The notes under the pieces: generated by a model
What the model was told of the DNA's origin: nothing
Databases searched by the model: none
Seen by the model: only the letters and a program-made list of their open reading frames with translations
NCBI GenBank assembly: GCA_023512835.1
Contig: CM042091.1
Coordinates: 3,104,348 to 3,168,347, forward strand
Length of the DNA stretch: 64,000 nucleotides
Origin: Taxillus chinensis
Taxonomy: Eukaryota > Streptophyta > Magnoliopsida > Santalales > Loranthaceae
Reading direction: 5' to 3'
Program-made: the position numbers and the translations under genes
In this document: piece by piece, positions 12,241-24,048 of the stretch
Position numbering within the stretch: the first letter of the stretch is position 1
Layout of the letters: each line of letters begins with the position of its first letter

Positions 12241-12518
12241 ACAGGCTAAATACAATGCCATCAGAAGCCTCACCCTCCTCAAAGAGGCCCTTATAACTCA
12301 GCGCGGTGTACTATAATCTACAATGTTGTGTCCTTACTATATTTATAAGGACCCTCCAGAGTCCAGCCCATCTAAAGCTACAGCAGTGGGATCAACCACT
12401 TGTTCAGTGGGCAGTTCAATATACATCTCTGTCTGCAAGACGGAATGGAGAGGGGAGGCTCACAAACTTCCAGCATTCTAAAAGACTGCATGCATGACAC
12501 CTTGAGCAGATCCATTAC

Positions 12519-15020
12519 CTACACTCCTCTCTGTCGAATGGAATCCCGGGTGGCTGGTGAAGCCGCAGTGCTTTCATCAACATCACATTTGCAGAGGGGG
12601 CACAATGCATTAATCTTCAACCACTTGTCCACGCACTCCACATGGAAAAAATGAAGGCAGGGTAATTCTCTTAATTCATCATGGTCTGCATACTTTGCCA
12701 AGCATATAGAGCACACCTGCATATCAGACTTTTTTTTTATCAACCCACAATATATAAATATATATATAAACATAAATATATATAAAGAAAACAAATAACA
12801 TCAACAATGTTGACTATTTCTAAGCTACCGAATTAGGACACAAATTTCGTCAATTTAGCAGGAAACCTTATATTTCTAGCTTCATTAATTTCTTAAAAAT
12901 TTCATCTATACACTGTCGCCACTAATTTGAATGTTGTAATTTTTTTAAGTACTAGAACATGGGACAGAGGGGAAGCCTCCTGCGACCTGAGAGAAATTAT
13001 GAATTCTGGTTCAGGGAGCCATTAATTTAAGATGCATCCAAAATATTGCCGCTGAGGAAATCATAGATGGTTATGAATATAGTTTCCATGATGTGATATA
13101 TGTTAGCCCAACCTGTATATAACACAACATCTATCAAAGTCAAGTTACTCTTTGAAACCCATGAGGGATGACAATACATTCAGCCAAAAATCAGCAAGAA
13201 AGATTGCCTTTACCGTAGTGTGAAATAAAGTTTTTTTGGTGGATTTTACTTATTCAATTAGCTTAAGTTAAAAACTAAACCAATACCTAAAACATGTAAG
13301 AGAACTCACCGCATCTTCCGCTGATATGGCAAGCTCCTTTTCTGATCCAGCAGCCAAGATTCCACCTTCCGTTGTTCCTGAGTTGATGCCTGGGTCATCA
13401 CTATTCCTGTTTTTCTTGAGCTTAAACTTGTAGACTGGCAAGGCATTAATAATTTCTGGTTTGGCTCCTTTAGTTTGTGAAAATTCCTCTCGGAAACCCA
13501 AAATTGAAATTAAACAAGGTAAGCAACAACAAATTGTCGCACATAGTATGAATGGCATGGCATATCCAATGCAGCTGAAGGCAAGAAACGCAATGCATAA
13601 CCTGCAATACCAGGTAGAAAATTGGTCATTCAAACAATGAAATAAGCAGTTGGAATGATAATGCATGCCATCAACTTATACCTGTATAACTGGGGTGAAT
13701 CAGAGGGAGAAATATGACCACCAAAAATCCACACATTTCCCACAATAAACCAAACTGCAAAAAAGCAATCCAAAGCCATCCTGAAATGATCTGCCAGTGC
13801 TTTATATCTGCAGACCACAGACTAAGTGATTTGCTAAATAGCAACGAACTTTATTTATGTAAAGATTTCTATATTTTAAAGATTCAAACGGCATGTATAT
13901 ACTGCCATTCTACAAATATTATGACAAATTCACCATGTAGAAGCGACCAAAAGCTCATGTCATGCTTCCTTCAGATTGTTCAGGACCAGAATTTTATTTC
14001 TTTATTTATTCTTTTATTTATAACACCCTCTGAAAAGGGGAACCTTGTGCACTGGGTACCACCTTTTCTAAGACCCACTTAATGTCTCAGTGACTCAATT
14101 CTCACATTTATATACGCGAATTAAATATAAAACCAATAAGGCTAAGCCTAGTAAAATTTCAAAGATCAAGTAAAAGCTCCACCCATAATTTTCTTTCCAA
14201 AACTTATTCACATCAAAACATACTGTGGAACATGAGATAGTCGATTGTGCATCATCAAAGGCTATTCCAGAATGTTATGAATTCTAAGGTTCAAGTGACA
14301 TCAAAACTTAACTGTGATTATTGACACTGCAGGAAGCACTAAGCCAGTCACAACCTGAGGGTTTCAAAGGCTTGCATTCCAGCATATGAGCTTGTTGGGT
14401 CACTCTCACTACATCCATTTACAATTGATATTTAAGCAAAATGCTTCCATTTTGATATGGTATCAGTCGTGATTCAAGATAAATACACCCATTTTGATAT
14501 GGTATCAAAGTAGGCAATTCATGTCTTTTGTTTAGTGGCTTAGGCCATGCTGCCACACAGCCTCAATGTTAACTATCAATCAATCTTTTTGCTTCAGGAA
14601 TTTAAAACCTTGCATTCAGGTTTAAGGCCCTAGGTTCACTCCACTATTTACTAGTTGCCATTGGATTTCAATGGTCAAGAGGTGATGATGAGACTAGAAA
14701 TCTGCGTAAAGCCCCAATGAACTGGACTAAACCTTGACAAAATTTGATATTATTCAACATAACTCCAATATGGTAACTAATATATTTATTTATTTATATT
14801 TTTGTTGGGTACTGACGTACTGGAAACAACAAACAAAACTACCATGGACTTCAAGAAGCAGTGACACTTGCAATCGACTGAGCTAAATTTGTAACAATAA
14901 AGAAAAACATACTGTACACTGAAACTCCCTGTAACTTGATTGTTTGCTGAGCTTGTTGCCCCTGGCTGATTGTTTTCCACTATTGAGGATTGATTAGATG
15001 AAGTAGCTGAAATAAAAATA

Positions 15021-15051
<31 letters not shown>

Positions 15052-15574
15052 TAATAGCTGTGTAGGAAGCAGGATAGGAAGAAAACTTGTTCTGAGAAGA
15101 GCCCATACGTGAATGATTTAAATCTGGCTCCCTGCTTTCGTTGTAGTAACGCCAATAAAGGGTAGGAAGCGTTGCAACACAACCAGATGCATATCCCACA
15201 ACCCATTCAAACAGTGGAGCTTGGGGATTTTCATTTCTTGACAATGACAGAACAACAATAGCTGCTGTGATCTGACACAAGGTCACAATCAGCTCAACAG
15301 AAATACATAGCCCAGAATTAAATGGGTTCCTGCGGTGCCACATGTTTCCTTCACCTCTCCTTATTAATGACGAGTTTGTAGAGCTTAATCTATTTGATGC
15401 AGCGGACAAAGCCTCACGAGTGGAAGCTTGAGTCGGCCCTGATGGTTGGCTATCATTCTGTGACGGTTCTTCTCCCTGGAGTTGCTCATTTAGAGATGAG
15501 CTTGATGAGGGATCACCACCCCTTTTAATGTCTATGATGTGCTCATGATCACTATGGTTTTCCATCTGTTTCAT
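12519..15574 (-). CDS. Membrane RING-H2 E3 ubiquitin ligase (At1g12760/At1g63170-like)
   Basis: Four exons read in order 15574-14913, 13807-13682, 13601-13310 and 12716-12519 give 425 residues; all introns are GT-AG and phases fit. The N-terminus is Ser/Gln-rich. Predicted membrane segments lie near residues 88-112, 120-142, 231-250 and 264-298. The C-terminal RING-H2 (residues 362-402) shows CSIC, CLHFFHVEC and CPLC, with full C3H2C3 spacing (C-x2-C-x14-C-x-H-x2-H-x2-C-x10-C-x2-C). The family transfers ubiquitin from an E2 to substrates at a membrane; substrates are unknown. An ATG three codons downstream (15565) lies right after a CAG that could be a 3' splice site of a leader intron, so the start may be MENHSD. 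Residues 172-188 come from an ATT microsatellite and form an extra hydrophobic run not expected in the family. Confidence 0.9.
13808..14912 (-). other. Intron 1 of the RING ligase gene
   Basis: AT-rich. The 14-base word TTTTGATATGGTAT occurs twice (near 14451 and 14493), like retroelement primer-site remnants. No exon recognised. Confidence 0.5.
15009..15052. repeat. (AAT)n microsatellite inside the RING ligase exon 1
   Basis: About ten AAT/ATA triplets in the coding exon. Read on the minus strand in frame they give an Ile-Leu-rich run. They are followed on that strand by a T-rich stretch and TTTCAG, which resembles a 3' splice site. Confidence 0.85.
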
Positions 15575-16460
15575 TCACAAAGGACACCAATGGGTTTGAA
15601 TATCGCTATATTGTTCCAGAGGAACTTCCATCGAAAGGCATCCACAGATTTAGGCCGAAAGATAGCATAGATCAATTGTGACAACTTCTTCAGATTTTCT
15701 AACTTCTTCCCAAAGTTCACTTACAGTGAAAGATTTTATACTTGTCTTATGCTCAATGAGCTGGAGCTGACCTGAAAAATTGATCACTTGATGCTGCAAA
15801 ATCTAAAACAACAACAGCATATATATATATATATATAACAGTAACTGGACGCAGAGGTTTTTCCCTTACGTTTTCTAAAAAGCGATAGAAATTCAAGTAA
15901 TATCTAAAGTGAAAATGGGATACATGATTCTATACAGATTAAAAAAAGCAGTGCAGATTGCAGAATACAAAGTAAATCCCCATTCTTACACAGGCACGTA
16001 ACTCATCAACAAGCAGCACTAATCACACAACCCGACCATCCCTCCAACTTGGATTAGACCAAAAAGACATGAATTCACAGAAGAAAGTAAACCCAAGATT
16101 AAACTTTAAAGAATCAAAGAACATAGTCACTAGACTACACCAATGACTACGTGGAACACACGCATCAAATTGAAATTCAAATGAGAAAATAAATTCAACC
16201 AATCAAATAGATGGAACTCATCACCGCCCAGGAGCACAAATTCAAGCAAAACGTTTCCAAAAAAAAAAAAATCATGGAATCCCAACCCTAATGCACAATT
16301 AAGAAGAAGACAAAATGCATTTGGGAGTTCCAAAAAAAAAAAAGAAGAAGAAGAAATGTGAAAGATTGAACAACTAACCAGAGGAAGCAAGGACAATTAT
16401 GAATCAAGCAAAGAGAGGTCGGACATGAATCTTATGATTTCTTGCCCATTTCCTCTCTGG
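15575..16460 (-). other. 5' UTR and probable leader intron of the RING ligase gene
   Basis: A minus-strand donor-like CTGGTTAGT near 16378 and the acceptor-like CAG just before 15565 could bound a leader intron. A short (AT)n run lies at 15819-15837. No coding region. Confidence 0.4.
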
Positions 16461-17560
16461 TGTCATATAGATTTATCGAGAAAATCGATTCGTGCCACGC
16501 CAATAAGCTCCGGTGCTGCGGGAAAGATCATTAGGATTTTGAAGCTTTGCGTTTTAAAAGAGTAGTGACTTAATTAGGTCGGTCCTTGATCCTGCAGTTG
16601 ATGTTGGATTTCGAGTTGGCGAATCACAAGGGTCCGTTCGCTTCATGCGTAATGCCACCACGTGTTTAGTATGTTCATATTTCCTGGGCAACGTGTGAGA
16701 GATATCTTGTGACTTGCGAATGACGTTATAATACCAGTTAACATATCCATTTTTATGAAACGTGTACAATATTTATTTGTGAATCGATTAAGTAATAGTT
16801 ATAAACATAATAATTAAACAAAATGAATCAGTTCATACATCCCATACTTTTCGTGATATCCATGTAATTTCTACAAACCCTAAACCCTATACTATCTCTT
16901 CCACTACAATCAGTGTCAAATCCTAAAGTCTCCGGCTGCAGTGGCAGAATGGAAGAATCCTCTCCGGCGTCCGGTGATTCTTGTACGAGCTCAAGGAAAA
17001 CCTAATCCGGCGATCATTGTGGAACCATCAATAGAGTGAGCGTCGATGACGATAGTCTCTAGTAGTAGCGACGGCTTCTTACGGCGTCGCAGTGAAGTGT
17101 TCAGTGTTTAATTTGATTAAGTCGGTGGTGGCGGCTTCTTCTAAAATTTGGTTAAGTCGGTGGTTAAACCCTAATATATAAGTCTTTCGGCAAGAGAGAG
17201 AGGTTCAGAGAAATAGATTTTAATTCGATTACTTTGAACTTCAGTTTGAGACATAAGATTTCATAGAAGTGGTGTTGTACAATTAGCAAGACGGAAGGAA
17301 GACAAACATAAAGAATGAATTTCTTGGGTGAATGTGTTCATCGTCTTAGTAAGTTTACTATAATATTAAATTATTATTTACAATTTAATTTTTAAAGGTG
17401 AATGTTTTTATAGGTTTTGTGGGTGTGAACATCCCTTTCAATGATACTATTATATTTACTTTTCACTCCCCTATCATAATTTACTTTTTACTCTTAATAA
17501 AAATAAGACTTAAAAGATACTTATTAAATTTAAATTCTATTTTCACATTTCAATGATTTA
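16461..17560. other. Intergenic with telo-box and a gene-like GC patch
   Basis: A telo-box (AAACCCTAAACCCTA) lies at about 16876-16890. It is followed on the plus strand by a C/T-rich leader and a short frame at 16949 (MEESSPASGDS..., 18 codons). Telo-boxes are common in promoters of plant housekeeping genes, so this may be the remnant 5' end of a gene, but no further exon was recognised. Confidence 0.35.
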
Positions 17561-17569
17561 TACCGGACA

Positions 17570-17692
17570 GGCTCTGATACCAATGGAGAACTAATATATA
17601 TATAGTAATATAGGCTCTGATACCGTTGGTATCGACAGGCTCTGATATCAATTCTGATACCAATTATATATATATATATATATATATATAGT
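17570..17692. repeat. Cluster of retroelement primer-site words plus (AT)n
   Basis: GGCTCTGATAC-type words (the complement of the plant iMet primer site) occur at about 17570, 17613, 17638 and 17653, ending in an (AT)n run. One pair forms a short palindrome GATACC-GTT-GGTATC. No LTRs were found on either side. Confidence 0.6.
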
Positions 17693-20460
17693 TTTTAAAT
17701 TATTTTGCCAATAACTTTAATGTTAGAAAGTATAATTATTAATTAAATTTTTATAGTTAGAAATTTACTATTAACTTAAATAAATTAGTTACAAGTAGTA
17801 TATTTTAAAATTAGATAGACTTTAATATAAATAAGATCACATTTAATACGAGTACAAGGGAAAAAATGAATCAAATTTTATTTTTCTCGTTTGATATGCA
17901 AATAAGATAAAAATTAATAATTTTTGTATGAATATTATACTACCAAGCAGTGGTAAATTGATTTTCTCACATATATTAAGTTTATAAAGGTTTCCTTGTG
18001 TAAGATAACTCTTTTATCTATTTTGTCCTTTTTTTTCTCGTTCAATAAACCCTTGATGTATCTCGCTTCCTTAATTGTTCATCACCTTGCCATCAAACCA
18101 CCACTACCACACTATGGGGTGGCTCACGTCTCGAAAGGTTGAACAAGTTTAAGGTTAGCAAAATTGTATATGAAGATCTTCATTTTCACACACACATGGA
18201 CAATGGTGTCATCTTCATTTTCATCGTTGTTTATGCTTACGCTAATGGTATGCTTCATTGTGACAACAATGACGATAAAGCTAACAAAGAAGAAAAAGAA
18301 AAGGAGGAGTAAGGAAGGGGAAGTGAGCGGCAGTAGAGGCCTCTCACACATGGTTAAGGTGGTCGTTAAGGATGTTGATTTTCTGAAGAACTAGATCTAT
18401 GGAGGAGGAGGAGGCATTGCCATGGAAGTTGCAACAGAAATTAGGGGTGGTGACAGGATTAGAATTCTAGTGGGTAGAGGGGAAGAGAGGGGAAAGGAAG
18501 GAGGAGTTGGTGTGGATGGACAGTTGTGAGGGTATTTTTGTAATTGTATTAATTTATTATCTTTTATTACCTTATTTTTCAAACACAATAAAGCTAATGA
18601 AAAAATCATTTCAATTTTCATATCAATTTCATTCTTTTACTCATTTAATTTCCCCAAATCCATTCTCGCACCAAATGGAGTCCTAAACCAAACAAGTTGT
18701 CTTTAAGACTATATTTGGCATATAGAATTCATAACAAAATTTAATTTTCCAATCCTAAAAATATGGATCCTATAATATTATAAAATGATTAATATTTGAT
18801 TTGTGTTTTGAAATTATGTGATTATGATATTGTGTTTAATAATTATTTCTAATTATTTTTTATTTTTAAATTTAAATTCAAATCTAAAAAGAAATTAAAA
18901 TTATTTTTTATTTTACTTTTTATTACTTGATCTTATTATATTTTATTTTTAAAAGTTTTTTATGCTACTTAATTTTTAAAAACACACTTTTTTAAGAAAC
19001 GTATTACTTCTCTTATTGATTTTTTTTTAAAATATAATTTAATCCGAACTCTGAAACACTATAAACCAATATATCAGACTGCTCCTAAATCTCTCGCCCC
19101 AAGCCCAAGTCTGTCTCACAATCATCTTTTCATTGTAGATTATAGCATGACGGTCCCCAAACAATTTCATCGTGCTGTGTCGGATTCGGCGGTTTCCCCG
19201 CGATCGAGTCGTGTGACAGCTTAAGCAAGTCGCCGGCCTTGTCTAGCACCATGATTGTGATTATAATTAAGTGCGCCACTTTGGTTGTTGAGTGGTCAAT
19301 CATTGAATGCGTCATCCTCCCCTACGCAGCTGTGATTGTCTGGTTCAATTCGTTTCAGCACCCCCTCATCTCGTGAAAAACTCCCACGAGTCCTTAATGG
19401 CTTCGGTGGAGTAGTTGGCAGCCACCACCACTGCTTGTCTAGGGTGAAGAGGAAGCCTATGTGTCCTTTTTGTGCGTTTTATGCTTTTAATTTGTACTAA
19501 ATTATTCAACCACAAAAATTAATGTGGGGAGGACCGAATGTACATACACCACAAATCTAAGATCCACATACATGTCTCGCGCTTTTCTTTTTTCCCGAGA
19601 GATACCAAAAATGGGCACTGCATGTGTAGTAATGCAGGAAATCCATTTTGCTACCATGCTATGTATATAAAAAAAAAAAAAAAAAAACAGAACCGGGTAC
19701 ATGTGGGTTTATTTCAAATTTAATCTTTCTCGTGATCTTGAATGTGGATAACACAATATAAAAGAAGACTATATGAGGGTTTAAAACAATTCACTAAACT
19801 TTGCAGAGACAAATTTAATCTTTCCCATGCATGATCCTGATTGAGAGTTGAGTGTTGAGGGGATATTCTGAAAAATGTTTACAATCTATCATTACTTGGA
19901 GTTGAAGCAAAACCTTCCCATTTGAAGAAATTCACACCCAAATGGTTTGATTTCAACCTCCGGCCAGAAGGCCAGTGAAGAGTAGGGCGGGGTGAGGAAT
20001 CAATAATTTTTTTAAAAAAACATACTTGTTACTTCCTACCTAGAAAGAAACAAGGATTAAAATTTATTACACAGTTTAATTTGCATGTAGTACATTTTTG
20101 TTTTGACTGTTAAATTTATTTCATTTGATTAAACTGTAGTATTAATTAACATTGTAGCAATTACTTTATTGGTAACAAGGTTAAATAAAAGTCTTGTAAT
20201 AAATCCAACGTACTCATGCAAAGCTTTTGACATTGATTAGAGATATGGATCCCAGAAAACCGGCCGTTACCTTCTTGTGACTCCAGTCACAAGCTATTTT
20301 GCAGACTTTCACATCAGTGGCTATTCAAAGAATTTGCAAAATAAATATAATGGGGCATCGTGCCACTCCAAACCACAATCTCCATTTTGGCAATCAATGA
20401 ACCCCAACGAACTTCATCGTTGACCGTACTAATTCTAGACCCATATATATCTTGGCTCTT
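17693..20460. other. Intergenic, repeat-like; no supported gene
   Basis: Mostly AT-rich. Two less AT-rich islands lie at about 18050-18540 and 19080-19460. The second has a minus-strand frame of 61 codons and a good codon look but no known motif; it could be a captured or broken exon. A poly-A run is at about 19668-19687. Confidence 0.4.
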
Positions 20461-20473
20461 TAATTTGAGTCAA

Positions 20474-20480
20474 TATAAAA
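20474..20480 (+). promoter_or_regulatory. Probable TATA box of the GDSL gene
   Basis: TATAAAA about 165 bp before the ATG, followed by a CT-rich then AT-rich leader. Position and context fit a plant core promoter. Confidence 0.55.
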
Positions 20481-20502
20481 CCCTCATCTCCACTCAAATT
20501 CC

Positions 20503-20505
<3 letters not shown>

Positions 20506-20576
<71 letters not shown>

Positions 20577-20600
20577 ACAGCTATATATATATATATAGCC
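20506..20600 (+). repeat. (CT)n followed by (TA)n in the GDSL 5' leader
   Basis: A CT run at 20506-20540 runs directly into TA runs (20541-20573 and 20582-20598). It lies between the TATA box and the start codon, so length changes would alter the 5' UTR. Confidence 0.85.
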
Positions 20601-20645
20601 TTTAATTAAGCTTTATCTATATTGCGGTAATTATTAACAGCACAA

Positions 20646-22181
20646 ATGCACACCCTGTGGCTGTTGCTGGCTCAGTCGTTCCTCGTGATGGTCGGGCGGT
20701 GCTGGAGCGAAAAGCCTCGAGTGTCGGCAGTCATCGTGTTCGGCGACTCGTCCGTGGACGCGGGCAACAACAACAACATCCCAACAATCCTGAAGAGCAA
20801 TTTCGAGCCATACGGGCGCGACTTCTCGGGCGGCCACCCCACCGGCCGATTCTGCAACGGTCGGGTCCCCACCGACTTCATCTCCGAACACATGCGGCTG
20901 AAGCCGGTGGTCCCAGCCTACTTGGACCCTTCTTATAACATAACAGAGTTTGCCACCGGGGTCTGCTTCGCCTCTGCAGGGACTGGCTATGACTCTGCCA
21001 CGTCTGACGTGCTGGTACGTAAAATATTCTTAATTTCCTCATCATGTCGGGCGAAACTAACTAAGTAACGCGGGCTAGCTAGCTCCTTTTAATTTAATCT
21101 ACGTACTTACGTACGACGTACAATACAACGTATGAGTTGGTGTTGATGATAAGAATCATATTAATTAAATTGACACTCTTCAACTGATGTCTGGCTGCAG
21201 TCCGTAATACCCTTCGCGCAGGAGCTGGAGTACTACAAGGAATACCAGAACAGGCTTAGAGCCTACCTGGGGGATGAGAAGGCCAATGTAACAATAACAG
21301 AGGCCTTGTACGCCATAAGCATAGGCACAAACGACTTCCTAGAGAACTACTATCTCCTGCCGGCCCGCCGCCACCAATACGACATCGATGAGTATCAGAA
21401 TTTCCTCGCCGGGGTCTCCCAGAAGTTCCTGAGGGACCTCTACCACCTGGGGGCGCGCAAGGTTTCCTTAGGGGGGCTGCCTCCAATGGGGTGCCTCCCA
21501 CTGGAGAGAACCTTGAATTTGTTGAGCGGGAGCGAGTGTAACGAAATGTACAACAATGTGGCTGTGGAGTTTAACCAGAAGTTGGCCAGCATGGTGGAGA
21601 ATTTGAATAAAGAACTTCCTGGGATCGCCTTGGTGTTTGCAAATCCTTACAATATCTTTTTGGATATCATTCAAAACCCGTCTCAATATGGTTAGTTTCA
21701 ATTAATTATTTGCCATGCAGCAGTGATATGTACGTTTTCATATATATATACATAAAAACCTTGGTCTTCCTTAATTTCCTCGATCTTGTTTGTGCCCTTT
21801 AAATTTTTTTTGAAGACATGAGCAAATTAGACCAGTACTGCAATATTCTATTACCTAAAACCGAAGGCAGGGAGAGCATATATATGCAGTATATATATAT
21901 ATATTAACCATTACCAGCTGCAGCTGGTTCATCACTGGGTATTGGGAAATTAATATTAATCCGTCCTTCATTTGTGCTTGTGACCAGGATTTGAGGTTGC
22001 GTCAGTGGCGTGTTGTGCCACTGGGTTGTTTGAGATGGGATATGCCTGCGACCAGAATAATCTCCTCACCTGCACGGACGCCAACAAGTATGTGTTTTGG
22101 GATGCCTTCCATCCCACCGAGAAAACAAACCGTATTATAGCCGACGACATGGCAAAGAGATATTTGACTCAGTTCATGTGA
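20646..22181 (+). CDS. GDSL esterase/lipase
   Basis: Exons 20646-21014, 21201-21690 and 21988-22181 give a 350-residue protein, the usual length of the plant GDSL/SGNH family. An N-terminal signal peptide (about residues 1-21) points to the secretory pathway or cell wall. Block I is VFGDSSVDAGN with the nucleophile Ser35; block II has the oxyanion Gly in FASAGTGYD; block III is GTND; block V is DAFHPTE with catalytic Asp325 and His328. All catalytic positions are intact. Members hydrolyse ester bonds in lipids, cutin or acetylated polysaccharides; the substrate here is unknown. The start is the only ATG giving a signal peptide directly before the family core. Introns are GT-AG. Closest in style to the At2g04570-type clade, by my recognition only. 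Confidence 0.93.
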
Positions 22182-22187
22182 TGCAAG

Positions 22188-22189
<2 letters not shown>

Positions 22190-22225
<36 letters not shown>
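22190..22225 (+). repeat. (CT)n in the GDSL 3' UTR
   Basis: A pure CT run of about 36 bp begins nine bases after the stop codon. The gene is thus bracketed by CT repeats in both UTRs. Confidence 0.9.
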
Positions 22226-22227
<2 letters not shown>

Positions 22228-22439
22228 CGCGGGCGCATGCATTTATGTGTGTATTAATCTAATACGTTTGTTCGGTACGTACACGTATATCATGTACAAG
22301 TGTGTAAATTGAGGAAATTAAACCATGCATATGGGTAAATAAATATCGGTATTTGTAATTGGTGTATGCTATGACTTACCAATATGTAGGTAATTATATC
22401 TGTTATCTTCAACCCTGCGGATCCCTACGGTAACTAATG

Positions 22440-22900
22440 GCAAAAGAAACATTTCAGAAACAGATTCGAGTTGTCACTAATAATTGTATTGAATTGTAAT
22501 ACGCTCTTTGTTGAATGAGCATTTCCAGAAGTCCCGTGATTACCTGAAAGTGACTCCAAAACTTGAAGCCGTTAACCCCTCGTTTCCCTTCTGATAGAGA
22601 TAATTTTAGAGAGGGCGAAGTTATATAGTAGGAAGATATTTGAATTAATTTCTCATATCTCCATTCCATTAGAATTAATGCCTAGTTATATAGGCTACAT
22701 TGACCCAAGAATATAAATATAATTTATTATAATAATATTTAATACTTATTTAAATATTCAAAATGTATTATTCCCATTTATAAAAATAATCATAAACTTA
22801 TAAAAATAATTATGCACACATCATTCCCTCCCACTCAAAACATCATTGTCCTCAAGGATACAATTATCTTCATAGCAGAATGGTGCCGCCGAGCAAAATG
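22440..22900 (-). mobile_element. Remnant of an LTR retrotransposon 3' end (Gypsy-like)
   Basis: On the minus strand ATCCTTGAGGACAATGATG (as at the end of many plant Gypsy polyproteins) is followed by a purine tract (GGGAGGGAA, 22824-22832) and then TGATGTGTGC..., which would start a 3' LTR running down to about 22450. The LTR part contains a CTATATAA word. The other end of the element was not found. Family assignment is inference. Confidence 0.45.
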
Positions 22901-24048
22901 GGTGGAGGTGCGGTTGGAGGCTGATCCTTAGCGATGTAAATTGGTATTAGTGAAGGTACATATGGCCTAGCGCTACAACGATGGTGCATGACAATTGGGT
23001 TGATCAGGCTATTGCAGGAAATGACTGAGGCTGAGTCTTAGACGACCTGATGTGATAATCTTTTTTTGGGTAGTCGCAGCGATGGTTGGAAGGCTTGAAG
23101 AGGCTTTATATTCATCCTAATAATAATATAATATAAGAAAGAAAATAAAACATTAAAATAAACTTTTAATGAATTTGAAGAATCTAATAAAATTATTATA
23201 TAATTACATTTGAAGAGATCAATAGCTAAAAATATAAATGTTAAACGGATAGACCCATGACCCAGCTCATGGGTCAGTTTATTTAAAATTTTAATTTTTT
23301 AAATAATTTTTTTACTTTAAAATTTTATTTTAAAAAAATAAATAATAATATTAATTTTTATAAATTACTCATAAATAACTATAAATACGATCAAATTTAT
23401 AAAAAACTAATACAATATATAAAATTTTAATAAAATAAATAAATAAATAATAAAACCCACAAGCCACATTTCATTTTCACATATGCATATAAGCGGGCCA
23501 GAGTTTACAAAAGTAGCCCCTTCGCTAACTAAAAGCATCGGCTGAGAATAAATTATTATTCTCACATTCATCAAATAATACATCTAAAAATATCAATGCC
23601 AATAATCTTAAAAGAGAACGTTCAAGAAATAGAATTAGAGCGTCAGACTTTGGAAGCTTCCGTGCATATCAGCAGCTCTTTAATAGTGCGGTTGGTGGAA
23701 ACAAAATTCGTTTGAAATGCATCACCACCAAAAGCAAACATAAAGAATCAGATAGGGATTAGAACGTCATATCCAGCCAGTCAAAATGCAACAGAAAAAT
23801 ACAGTAGAACAAAGAAGCACAACAACAAAAAAAAAAAAAAAAACAATGTTGACCATGTAAGATGATTTCTTGCCACCCGACTTTATTAGTTTCACCCATG
23901 TTGAAAAAGGGAAGCATTCTTTGAACACAAGCTTTGCATTAATACTAATACAGCGACAATCATCAGGGGAAGACCCGCACATTGCTCCAAACATCAAAAT
24001 CATTTTCAGCTAGATCCTCTCACCGTTCTAGTGATCCAGTCAAATTAG
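22901..24048. other. Intergenic and 3' UTR of the PDI gene
   Basis: AT-rich with a slightly GC-richer patch to 23100. From about 23640 to 24048 it is probably the PDI 3' UTR (minus strand), with a poly-A run at 23828-23843. No gene recognised. Confidence 0.45.

Noticed and set aside
14440..14510. Retroelement primer sites in the RING ligase intron
   Set aside because: Only GATATGGTATCA words recur; no LTR or purine tract flanks them.
16876..16890. Interstitial telomeric repeat
   Set aside because: Only two units of AAACCCT; better read as a telo-box promoter word.
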